NCBI GenBank assembly: GCA_902477765.1 | Contig: CABSIM010000056.1 | Location: 1-11,953, forward strand | DNA: 11,953 bases | From: an uncultured Clostridiaceae bacterium | Lineage (GTDB): Bacteria; Bacillota; Clostridia; Lachnospirales; Lachnospiraceae | Reading direction: 5' to 3' | In this document: piece after piece, positions 6,721 through 11,953 of the stretch | Layout: each line of letters opens with the position of its first letter | Position numbering within the stretch: position 1 is the stretch's first letter | The notes under the pieces: model-generated | The model's database searches: none | Told to the model about the DNA's origin: nothing | What the model saw: the letters and a program-made list of their open reading frames with translations, nothing else | Made by a program: the position numbers and the translations under genes

Positions 6721-7113
6721 ATGGAAGAAAAAAGAATGGTGACAAATGAAATTGAGGTAACCCTGCGGGTCATAGGAGGAAAATGGAAACCTCTGATTCT
6801 GAACTATCTCCGGTATGAGGGAACAAAAAGATACAGCGAAATTGTCCGGTATCTGCAGACCGCGCCTAAAAAGACCGTGACATCCCAGCTGCGGGAACTG
6901 GAGGCAGACGGAATTGTGGAGCGGAATGTGATTCCCACGGTTCCGGTGCAGGTGGAATACTCCATTACGGAGCACGGAAAGACACTGTATCCGATCCTGA
7001 AAGCCATGTGCGAGTGGGGATTTCTCCATGCAGGAGAACGGTACGGGCTTTCCCATCCCACCTGCGGCTGTGAAAAAAAAGGAAAGGGAGGCGGCACATG
7101 CCCAGGGGAATAA
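6721..7113 (+). CDS. HxlR-family winged-helix transcriptional regulator
   Basis: HxlR proteins are small dimeric MarR-like DNA-binding regulators; characterised members respond to formaldehyde, quinones, disulfide stress or hypochlorite. The 130-residue product has the family core: TLRVIGGKWKPLILNYL (14-30), the recognition-helix region KKTVTSQLRELEADGIVER (50-68) and the wing VPVQVEYSITEHGKTLYPIL (74-93). The conserved N-terminal Cys used for redox sensing in YodB-type members is absent (Thr8 in the equivalent place by my alignment). Instead Cys97 precedes the C-terminal Trp, and a tail carries Cys115, Cys117 and Cys127. CGGGAG at 6705-6710 is the ribosome binding site; an ATG at 6736 is an alternative start. 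It lies upstream of, and in line with, an alcohol dehydrogenase that it probably regulates. Confidence 0.88.
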   Translation: MEEKRMVTNEIEVTLRVIGGKWKPLILNYLRYEGTKRYSEIVRYLQTAPKKTVTSQLRELEADGIVERNVIPTVPVQVEYSITEHGKTLYPILKAMCEWGFLHAGERYGLSHPTCGCEKKGKGGGTCPGE

Positions 7114-7198
7114 AAAGTGCCTTCTTGTACTTTTCCTGTTTTCGGTTCAGACTGGAAGACAGAAAACAAGCGTGTGACAGGACCGGCTTTCCGGCCGG
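7113..7198 (+). promoter_or_regulatory. hxlR-adh gap with three successive inverted repeats
   Basis: AAAAGTGC (7113-7120) pairs with GTACTTTT (7127-7134) through one G-U pair; it overlaps the regulator stop codon. TGTTTTC (7137-7143) pairs with GAAAACA (7162-7168). CCGGC (7183-7187) pairs with GCCGG (7194-7198), just before the ribosome binding site of the dehydrogenase. The first could be a weak terminator/attenuator or an operator. No clear sigma-A promoter is visible, so the dehydrogenase may depend on read-through from hxlR. Confidence 0.4.
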
Positions 7199-7218
7199 GC
7201 CTGCGGGGAGGAGACAGA

Positions 7219-8403
7219 ATGTTTGATTTTACCTACTATACACCGACCAGAGTTCTGTTCGGAAGAAAAACAGAAGACAGGACAGGAGAACTGGTGAAAC
7301 AGGCCGGCGGTACAAGCGTGCTGATTCATTACGGCGGAGGAAGTGCCGTGCGCTCCGGACTTCTGGACCGGATAAAGAAATCGCTGGAAGCAGAGAATAT
7401 CCGGCATACGGAACTTGGCGGCGTGGTGCCCAATCCGCGTCTTTCTCTCGTATATGAAGGCATCCGCATTGCGAAACAGGAACAGGTGGATTTTATTCTG
7501 GCAGTGGGAGGCGGAAGTGTGATCGATTCTGCCAAAGCCATTGCCTACGGAGCTGTTGATGAAGGCGATGTATGGGATTTCTATGCCCGTAAAAGAAAGG
7601 CCGCTGCCTGTCTTCCGGTGGGAACCGTACTTACCATTGCTGCCACCGGAAGTGAGATGAGCAACAGTTCTGTAATCACCAGAGAGGAAGGACTGTTAAA
7701 GAGGGCCTATAATGATGACCTGGCGCGGCCGGTGTTCGCAGTGATGAATCCGGAACTGACCATGACGCTTCCGGCATACCAGACGGCCTGCGGCTGCACG
7801 GATATACTGATGCATACCATGGAGCGTTATTTCACCAGCGGGGGAAATATGGAAATTACCGACGCCATAGCGGAAGGGCTGATGCGGACCGTGATCCGCA
7901 ATGCACAGATTCTCCGGGATGATCCGGAAAACTATGATGCGCGCGCCGAAGTGATGTGGGCAGGAAGCCTGTCTCATAACGGACTGACCGGATGCGGATG
8001 CGACGGAGGAGACTTTGCCAGCCACATGCTGGAGCATGAGATCGGCGGTATGTTCGACGTGGCCCATGGAGCAGGGCTGGCTGCCATCTGGGGAAGCTGG
8101 GCCAGATACGTTTACCGTGACTGTCTTCCGCGCTTTGTGCGCTTTGCCGTTGAGGTCATGGGAGTTTCCTGCACCGGTCCGGAAGAGGAAATTGCCGAGA
8201 AAGGAATCTGCGCCATGGAAGACTTTTTCAGAAGCATCCATATGCCTGTTACCATGGCTGAACTGGGAATCCATCCCACCAAAGAGCAGATGGAAACCAT
8301 GGCTCATCTGTGCAGCCTTGCAGCCGGCGGAGTCAAAGGTTCCGCAAAAAAACTGTACGAAGCAGATATGCTGAAAATATATGAAATGGCACTGGGAAAC
8401 TGA
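7219..8403 (+). CDS. Iron-containing alcohol dehydrogenase (BDH / YqhD type)
   Basis: This is a group III alcohol dehydrogenase that in this subfamily usually reduces aldehydes to alcohols with NAD(P)H and a divalent metal. The 394-residue product has the dinucleotide-binding GGGSVIDSAKAIA (97-109), TATGSEMS (139 region) and metal ligands Asp195, His199, His269 and His283. The 14-residue spacing of the last two matches YqhD. DVAHGAGLAAIWGSWARYVY and the closing KKLYEADMLKIYEMAL are typical of butanol dehydrogenase relatives. The start at 7219 is supported by GGGGAGGAG (7205-7213). A longer frame open from 7117 has no good start. It follows the HxlR gene by 105 nt and is ended by a terminator, so the two look like a two-gene unit. 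Physiological substrate is unknown. Confidence 0.92.
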   Translation: MFDFTYYTPTRVLFGRKTEDRTGELVKQAGGTSVLIHYGGGSAVRSGLLDRIKKSLEAENIRHTELGGVVPNPRLSLVYEGIRIAKQEQVDFILAVGGGSVIDSAKAIAYGAVDEGDVWDFYARKRKAAACLPVGTVLTIAATGSEMSNSSVITREEGLLKRAYNDDLARPVFAVMNPELTMTLPAYQTACGCTDILMHTMERYFTSGGNMEITDAIAEGLMRTVIRNAQILRDDPENYDARAEVMWAGSLSHNGLTGCGCDGGDFASHMLEHEIGGMFDVAHGAGLAAIWGSWARYVYRDCLPRFVRFAVEVMGVSCTGPEEEIAEKGICAMEDFFRSIHMPVTMAELGIHPTKEQMETMAHLCSLAAGGVKGSAKKLYEADMLKIYEMALGN

Positions 8404-8405
8404 TC

Positions 8406-8420
8406 GGGTCCTGAGGACCT
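8406..8420 (+). other. Small hairpin right after the dehydrogenase stop
   Basis: GGTCC (8407-8411) and GGACC (8415-8419) pair perfectly around TGA, with a possible extra G-U pair. It has no T-run and precedes the stronger terminator by about 30 nt; it may protect the 3' end of the transcript or mean nothing. Confidence 0.35.
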
Positions 8421-8446
8421 GACGAAGCGGGGCCGTAAGCTGGCAG

Positions 8447-8482
8447 AGGCCGGAATCTTCCTGAGGGAGGGTCCGGCCTTTT
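8447..8482 (+). terminator. Rho-independent terminator after the alcohol dehydrogenase
   Basis: AGGCCGGA (8447-8454) pairs perfectly with TCCGGCCT (8472-8479), followed by TTT and a further T-rich stretch. The loop can extend the stem through CTTCC/GGGAG. It lies 44 nt after the stop and separates the hxlR-adh unit from rnz. Confidence 0.8.
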
Positions 8483-8541
8483 CCTTTTCTGAGATGAAAA
8501 AAACGCAAAACCGGGAAAATTCTGTTTTTGCATGTCCTCTC

Positions 8542-8571
8542 TTGCGCTTGTGCCGGTCTTTGTGTTATGAT
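8542..8571 (+). promoter_or_regulatory. Promoter for rnz-tsaD-ispD (TTGCGC-N18-TATGAT, extended -10)
   Basis: TTGCGC (8542-8547) and TATGAT (8566-8571) are 18 nt apart, and a TG dinucleotide one base before the -10 makes an extended -10 element. Transcription would start near 8578, about 127 nt before the rnz ATG. The 301-nt stretch between the dehydrogenase and rnz (8404-8704) therefore holds a terminator, this promoter and a structured leader, and no convincing gene. Confidence 0.6.
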
Positions 8572-8582
8572 GCAGGGTGTTG

Positions 8583-8668
8583 CAGACAGCTTTATGCCGT
8601 ACGGCAGGAAGAAATGCCGGAAAAAAGAAGAGGCTGTCTGTTTCAGGCAGGATGAGCGGGAATTCCCG
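8583..8668 (+). ncRNA. Structured 5' leader of rnz, candidate cis-acting RNA
   Basis: CAGACAGC (8583-8590) pairs exactly with GCTGTCTG (8633-8640), closing a domain of 58 nt. Inside, CGGCA (8602-8606) can pair either with TGCCG at 8595-8599 (the 12-nt palindrome TGCCGTACGGCA) or with a second TGCCG at 8615-8619 across an 8-nt loop, so two exclusive folds exist. A further palindrome, CGGGAATTCCCG, stands at 8657-8668. The ribosome binding site GAGG (8694-8697) lies beyond the structure. No known riboswitch or T-box motif is recognised. Structure is read by eye; function is inferred. Confidence 0.4.
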
Positions 8669-8704
8669 GATCATGAAACTCTGCCAAAGAAATGAGGAAA
8701 TGGA

Positions 8705-9616
8705 ATGCTGGATATCTGTTTGCTGGGTACCGGTGGAATGCAGCCGCTGCCATACCGCTGGCTCACGTCCATGATGGCCCGCTGTGACGGCAGCAATCTG
8801 CTGATCGACTGCGGAGAAGGTACTCAGGTGGCATTAAAAGAAAAGGGCTGGAGTCCCAAGCCTGTGGATATTATCTGTTTTACCCATTATCATGCGGACC
8901 ATATCAGCGGTCTGCCGGGCTTTCTGCTGACCATGGGAAATGCGGAACGCACGGAACCTGTGCTGCTGGCGGGCCCCAGAGGACTGGAACGCGTGGTAAG
9001 CGCGCTGCGCATGATTGCGCCGGAACTTCCGTTTGAACTGAAATTTCATGAGATTTCAGAACCCCGGGAGCAGTTTACGGCCGGCCCGTACACCATTGAT
9101 GCCTTCCGGGTCAACCATAACGTCACATGCTATGGTTACCGGATTTCAATTCCCAGAAAAGGGAGATTTGATGTGGAGCGGGCCAGGGCTCAGGAGATTC
9201 CGCAGAAATTCTGGAATCGTCTTCAGAAGGGAGAAACCATCGAGCATGAGGGCCGTGTGCTGACTCCGGATATGGTGCTGGGAGCCGCCAGGAGGGGGCT
9301 TTCCGTGACCTATTCCACAGACACCAGGCCGGTTCCGGTCATTGCGGAATATGCCAGGGATAATGACCTGTTTATCTGCGAAGGCATGTACGGTGAAAAG
9401 GAAAAGGCCGCCAAGGCCAGGGAATATAAGCACATGACATTTCAGGAAGCAGCCAGACTGGGACAGGAAGCGGCGCCGAGGGAAATGTGGCTGACACATT
9501 ACAGTCCGTCACTTATGCGGCCGGAAGAATATCTGGAAGAGATCCGGGAGATTTTTCCCAGAATCAAGACTGCCAGAGACGGATGGTCCATGGAACTGGG
9601 GTTTGATGAAGAATGA
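8705..9616 (+). CDS. rnz: Ribonuclease Z (tRNA 3' endonuclease, short form)
   Basis: RNase Z is a zinc-dependent metallo-beta-lactamase-fold endonuclease that cuts precursor tRNAs after the discriminator base, mainly those lacking an encoded CCA. The 303-residue product is the size of the bacterial short form. The metal-binding signature THYHADHISGLPG gives His61, His63, Asp65 and His66. Further ligands are His138 (VNHNV), Asp206 (YSTDTRP) and His265 (LTHYS), and the HxT motif is at His243 (KHMT). The region between residues 150 and 185 resembles the tRNA-gripping exosite arm, without a GP-rich tip. GAGG at 8694-8697 is 7 nt upstream of the start. The serine tRNAs at the window end lack encoded CCA and would be natural substrates. 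A different MBL hydrolase is less likely. Confidence 0.87.
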   Translation: MLDICLLGTGGMQPLPYRWLTSMMARCDGSNLLIDCGEGTQVALKEKGWSPKPVDIICFTHYHADHISGLPGFLLTMGNAERTEPVLLAGPRGLERVVSALRMIAPELPFELKFHEISEPREQFTAGPYTIDAFRVNHNVTCYGYRISIPRKGRFDVERARAQEIPQKFWNRLQKGETIEHEGRVLTPDMVLGAARRGLSVTYSTDTRPVPVIAEYARDNDLFICEGMYGEKEKAAKAREYKHMTFQEAARLGQEAAPREMWLTHYSPSLMRPEEYLEEIREIFPRIKTARDGWSMELGFDEE

Positions 9617-9644
9617 TGATTCCGTACAGACAGACCGTGACGGG

Positions 9645-9665
9645 GCCGGGGCAGAAATCCCCGGC
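9645..9665 (+). other. Perfect GC hairpin between rnz and tsaD
   Basis: GCCGGGG (9645-9651) and CCCCGGC (9659-9665) form a perfect 7-bp stem with a 7-nt loop. It is not followed by a T-run, so it is not a standard terminator. It stands about 9 nt before the ribosome binding region of tsaD and could tune mRNA processing or stability between the two genes. Confidence 0.5.
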
Positions 9666-9687
9666 AGGTGAAAAGAGGCAGTGAAGA

Positions 9688-10725
9688 ATGAAAATACACA
9701 GAACAGAAGAAGACGTTTATATTCTGGCCATTGAGAGTTCCTGCGACGAGACTGCAGCGGCGGTGGTGAAAAACGGGAGAGAAGTCCTGTCCAACGTGAT
9801 TTCCTCCCAGATTGCGCTTCATACGCTGTACGGCGGCGTGGTGCCCGAGATCGCGTCCAGAAAACACATTGAAAAAATCAATCAGGTTATTGAGGCGGCC
9901 CTGGATGAGGCACATATGACGCTGGAAGAAATGACAGCTGTGGCGGTAACCTACGGGCCAGGTCTGGTGGGTGCCCTTCTGGTGGGCGTGGCAGAGGCAA
10001 AGGCCATTGCCTATGCGGCCGGAAAGCCTCTGGTAGGCGTACACCATATCGAAGGCCATGTGTCGGCCAACTTTATCGAGCATCCGGACCTGGAACCGCC
10101 GTTTATATGTCTGATCGTGTCCGGAGGACACACACACCTTGTGATTGTAAAAGATTACGGGGAATTTGAGATTATCGGGCGTACCATGGATGATGCGGCC
10201 GGCGAGGCCTTCGACAAGGTGGCCAGAGCCGTGGGACTGGGCTATCCGGGCGGACCCAAAATAGACAAGGCAGCCAGAGAGGGAAATCCCCACGCAATGG
10301 AATTTCCCAGGGCGAAAGTCGGCGGCTCAGCCTATGATTTCAGTTTCAGCGGCATGAAGTCGGCGGTACTCAATTACATCAACCAGGCCGGCATGCGGGG
10401 AGAGACCATTCATGTTCCGGACCTGGCTGCGTCCTTCCAGAATGCTGTGGTGGACGTGCTGGTATCCAGAGCCGTGGAAGCGGCAAAGGAATACGGGTAT
10501 GACAGGCTTGCCATTGCCGGCGGGGTAGCTTCCAATTCGGCTCTCCGGGCCGGAATGAAAAAGGCCTGTGAAGAAGCGGGACTGAAATTCTATTATCCGT
10601 CTCCCATTTACTGTACGGACAATGCAGCCATGATCGGAGCGGCCGCTTATTATGAGTATATTAACGGAGCCAGAGCCGGATGGGATCTGAACGCGGTTCC
10701 CAATCTGAAACTGGGGGAACGGTAG
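9688..10725 (+). CDS. tsaD: tRNA t6A threonylcarbamoyltransferase TsaD
   Basis: TsaD transfers threonylcarbamoyl from the TsaC product threonylcarbamoyl-AMP to A37 of ANN-decoding tRNAs, in complex with TsaB and TsaE. The 345-residue product shows LAIESSCDETA (13-23), GGVVPEIASRKH (49-60), the metal pair His120 and His124 in VHHIEGH, IVSGGHTH (143-150), DDAAGEAFDKVARAVGLGYPGGP and a C-terminal TDNAAMIGAA with Asp311 as the third ligand. Length is normal, with a slightly longer N-terminus before the conserved strand. GAGG at 9675-9678 is the ribosome binding site, 9 nt upstream. It sits 72 nt after rnz and 19 nt before ispD. Its partners tsaE and tsaB are about 4 kb upstream in the window; tsaC is not present. 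Confidence 0.96.
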   Translation: MKIHRTEEDVYILAIESSCDETAAAVVKNGREVLSNVISSQIALHTLYGGVVPEIASRKHIEKINQVIEAALDEAHMTLEEMTAVAVTYGPGLVGALLVGVAEAKAIAYAAGKPLVGVHHIEGHVSANFIEHPDLEPPFICLIVSGGHTHLVIVKDYGEFEIIGRTMDDAAGEAFDKVARAVGLGYPGGPKIDKAAREGNPHAMEFPRAKVGGSAYDFSFSGMKSAVLNYINQAGMRGETIHVPDLAASFQNAVVDVLVSRAVEAAKEYGYDRLAIAGGVASNSALRAGMKKACEEAGLKFYYPSPIYCTDNAAMIGAAAYYEYINGARAGWDLNAVPNLKLGER

Positions 10726-10744
10726 AAGGGACCGGAAAGAGAAA

Positions 10745-11515
10745 ATGGAGCAGAAAAAAAATGCGGGGAGTATTCCGGGCAGAGAAACGGAAAAAAACGG
10801 GCGCAGAACGGCAGCCATTGTTCTGGCAGCAGGACAGGGAAAGCGGATGAACAGCCCGGTTGCAAAACAGTTTATGGAACTGGAAGGACGGCCTCTGGTT
10901 GTGCATTCCCTTCAGGCATTTGAGGACTGCCCTGCAGTGGATACGGTGATTCTTGTGACAGGTGCCGGAGAAATTTCATACTGCAGGGAAGAAGTGACGG
11001 AACGATATGGCCTGAAGAAAGTATCCGCAGTGATTGCAGGCGGTGCGGAACGCTATGATTCTGTATTTGCGGGACTGGAAGAACTGAGACGGGCCGGATT
11101 CCCGGAAGACGGTGCTGTGCTGATTCATGACGGGGCCAGACCCCTTGTGAGTGAAGAACTGATTCTCAGGGCGGTGGACGGAGCAGAGCAGTTTCATGCC
11201 TGTGCTGCGGCCGTACCGGTCAAGGACACAATCAAAACCGCAGATGCAGACGGGTTCTGTTCCGGAACGCTGAAGAGAAGTGAACTGTGGCAGATACAGA
11301 CTCCGCAGGCATTTCTGTTCGGTCTGATCCACCATGCTTATAAAAAGATGTTTTCCGGGGAAGAATACAGGAAAGATGTCACGGATGACGCCATGGTGGT
11401 GGAAAAAATGACAGACAGGAAAGTCAGGCTGATAGCCGGAGACTATTCCAATATAAAAGTAACAACGCCGGAGGATATGGCTGTGGCTGCGGCGCTGATG
11501 AAACTGCGGGGCTGA
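10745..11515 (+). CDS. ispD: 2-C-methyl-D-erythritol 4-phosphate cytidylyltransferase
   Basis: IspD makes CDP-methylerythritol from MEP and CTP in the non-mevalonate isoprenoid pathway. The 256-residue product has the nucleotide-binding loop IVLAAGQGKRM (25-35) with Lys41 in AKQF, AGGAERYDSV (98-107), IHDGARPLV (127-135), AVPVKDTIK, the IQTPQAF signature and a final KVTTPEDM. About 20 polar residues precede the conserved core, making it longer than a typical IspD of about 230 residues. No later ATG is available before the conserved loop, so the extension is probably real. GGAAAGAG upstream serves as a weak ribosome binding site. ispF, the usual partner, is not next to it here. It follows tsaD by 19 nt and ends this operon. 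Confidence 0.94.
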   Translation: MEQKKNAGSIPGRETEKNGRRTAAIVLAAGQGKRMNSPVAKQFMELEGRPLVVHSLQAFEDCPAVDTVILVTGAGEISYCREEVTERYGLKKVSAVIAGGAERYDSVFAGLEELRRAGFPEDGAVLIHDGARPLVSEELILRAVDGAEQFHACAAAVPVKDTIKTADADGFCSGTLKRSELWQIQTPQAFLFGLIHHAYKKMFSGEEYRKDVTDDAMVVEKMTDRKVRLIAGDYSNIKVTTPEDMAVAAALMKLRG

Positions 11516-11517
11516 AA

Positions 11518-11533
11518 CCGGCCGTCAGGCCGG
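11518..11533 (+). other. Perfect hairpin just after ispD without a T-run
   Basis: CCGGCC (11518-11523) and GGCCGG (11528-11533) pair perfectly around a GTCA tetraloop, 2 nt after the ispD stop. It is followed by AAAAC rather than a T-run, so intrinsic termination is doubtful; a 3'-end stabiliser or Rho-assisted end is possible. A second small hairpin, ATGCA/TGCAT (11572-11586), lies further on. Confidence 0.4.
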
Positions 11534-11644
11534 AAAACAACGCCTGAAGCGGCACCGGACAGACGGAAAACATGCAGAAAATGCATCCGGAACAGGGAAA
11601 AGTGAGGGCCCGGAAGAAAAAAATCGAAAACTGGAAAAAAGTGC

Positions 11645-11673
11645 TTGACAAAATGAGATAAGTCAGTTAGAAT
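11645..11673 (+). promoter_or_regulatory. Near-consensus promoter of the serine tRNA genes (TTGACA-N17-TAGAAT)
   Basis: A perfect -35 TTGACA (11645-11650) is followed by a 17-nt spacer and TAGAAT (11668-11673). Transcription should start near 11680, about 20 nt before the tRNA. This is the strongest promoter in the window, as expected for a tRNA operon. Confidence 0.85.
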
Positions 11674-11700
11674 GAATGAGCACGTTTGAGAGAACGCTTT

Positions 11701-11786
11701 GGAGAGATATCGAAGTGGTCATAACGAGGCGGTCTTGAAAACCGTTTGTCCGCAAGGGCGCGTGGGTTCGAATCCCACTCTCTCCG
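11701..11786 (+). tRNA. tRNA-Ser(UGA)
   Basis: This class II tRNA decodes UCN serine codons. Acceptor strands GGAGAGA (11701-11707) and TCTCTCC (11779-11785) pair fully, with discriminator G at 11786. The anticodon loop CTTGAAA (11734-11740) gives anticodon TGA. The long variable arm typical of serine tRNAs includes GTCC-GCAA-GGGC, and the T arm GTGGG-TTCGAAT-CCCAC is perfect. CCA is not encoded (CTG follows), so the 3' end would need RNase Z and nucleotidyltransferase. It reads U at position 36 minus the ANN rule, so it is not expected to carry t6A. Confidence 0.96.
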
Positions 11787-11882
11787 CTGCCTGTATCAAG
11801 GCTGGAGCTGAGCAGGAAACCGGCCTGGTGCAGAATGAATAACAGATTCCGCAGATTGTGTGGAATGTAATTCAACCAGAAT

Positions 11883-11953
11883 GCAGAAGTACCCAAGTGG
11901 TTGAAGGGGCTCCCCTGGAAAGGGAGTAGGTCGTTAGTAGCGGCGCGAGGGTT
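11883..11953 (+). tRNA. tRNA-Ser(GGA), truncated by the window edge
   Basis: The acceptor 5' strand GCAGAAG begins at 11883, followed by a D arm with CCC/GGG pairing. The anticodon stem CTCCC/GGGAG encloses the loop CTGGAAA (11915-11921), anticodon GGA. A long variable arm follows, as in class II tRNAs, and the T arm begins (GAGGGTT) where the window ends. It lies 96 nt after the first serine tRNA with no evident promoter between, so both are probably on one transcript. Confidence 0.9.

Noticed and set aside
7117..7218. Upstream extension of the alcohol dehydrogenase from a GTG at 7117
   Set aside because: The extension is not family-like, overlaps inverted repeats and has no ribosome binding site, whereas the ATG at 7219 follows GGGGAGGAG.
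7696..8508. 270-codon minus-strand frame opposite the alcohol dehydrogenase
   Set aside because: Antisense shadow; it also starts within the terminator region of the opposite strand.
8577..8774. 65-codon plus-strand frame in the rnz leader
   Set aside because: It overlaps the rnz start out of frame, has no Shine-Dalgarno sequence and no protein-like composition; the stretch is better explained as structured leader.
9499..10293. 264-codon minus-strand frame opposite tsaD
   Set aside because: Antisense shadow of a universally conserved gene; no supporting start signal.
11518..11533. Hairpin after ispD as an intrinsic terminator
   Set aside because: The stem is perfect but followed by A residues, not T; listed only as an unassigned hairpin.
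11572..11661. 29-codon Lys-rich frame between ispD and the tRNA
   Set aside because: No good ribosome binding site, and it contains the -35 of the tRNA promoter; judged to be chance in A-rich DNA.

Overview
The window looks like chromosomal DNA of a Gram-positive anaerobe of the Clostridia, most likely the Lachnospiraceae. The evidence is moderate GC content, strong AGGAGG-type ribosome binding sites, compact same-strand operons, the tsaE-tsaB-rimI order typical of Firmicutes, a YcxB-like membrane protein, an HxlR regulator, and serine tRNAs without an encoded CCA. The assignment is inferred from protein character; no database was searched.

Layout: (1) Positions 1-339, minus strand: the 5' part of a gene that runs off the left edge. 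Its product has a Gln/Pro/Tyr-rich N-terminus with two 15-residue tandem repeats. (2) Positions 455-520: two back-to-back sigma-A-type promoters, one for that gene and one for tex. (3) Positions 581-6221: a tight plus-strand operon, tex, malY-like aminotransferase, YcxB-like membrane protein, tsaE, tsaB, a 41-residue membrane miniprotein and rimI. (4) Positions 6323-6565: an 80-residue Cys4 protein, then a terminator at 6588-6621. (5) Positions 6721-8403: an HxlR-family regulator and a YqhD/BDH-type alcohol dehydrogenase, closed by a terminator at about 8447-8482. (6) Positions 8542-11515: a good promoter, a structured leader of about 127 nt, then rnz (RNase Z), tsaD and ispD. (7) Positions 11645-11953: a near-consensus promoter, tRNA-Ser(UGA) and the start of tRNA-Ser(GGA), cut by the right edge.

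The main theme is translation and tRNA maturation. TsaE, TsaB and TsaD make the t6A modification at position 37 of ANN-decoding tRNAs. RimI acetylates a protein N-terminus, RNase Z trims tRNA 3' ends, Tex is an RNA-binding S1 protein, and tRNA genes end the window. The hxlR-adh pair sits between the two halves of the tsa cluster with terminators on both sides, and looks like an inserted redox or aldehyde-response module.

I see no transposase, integrase, phage gene, CRISPR array or known defence system. The least explained items are the rnz leader, the 41-residue membrane miniprotein, the Cys4 protein and the inverted repeats around hxlR-adh.
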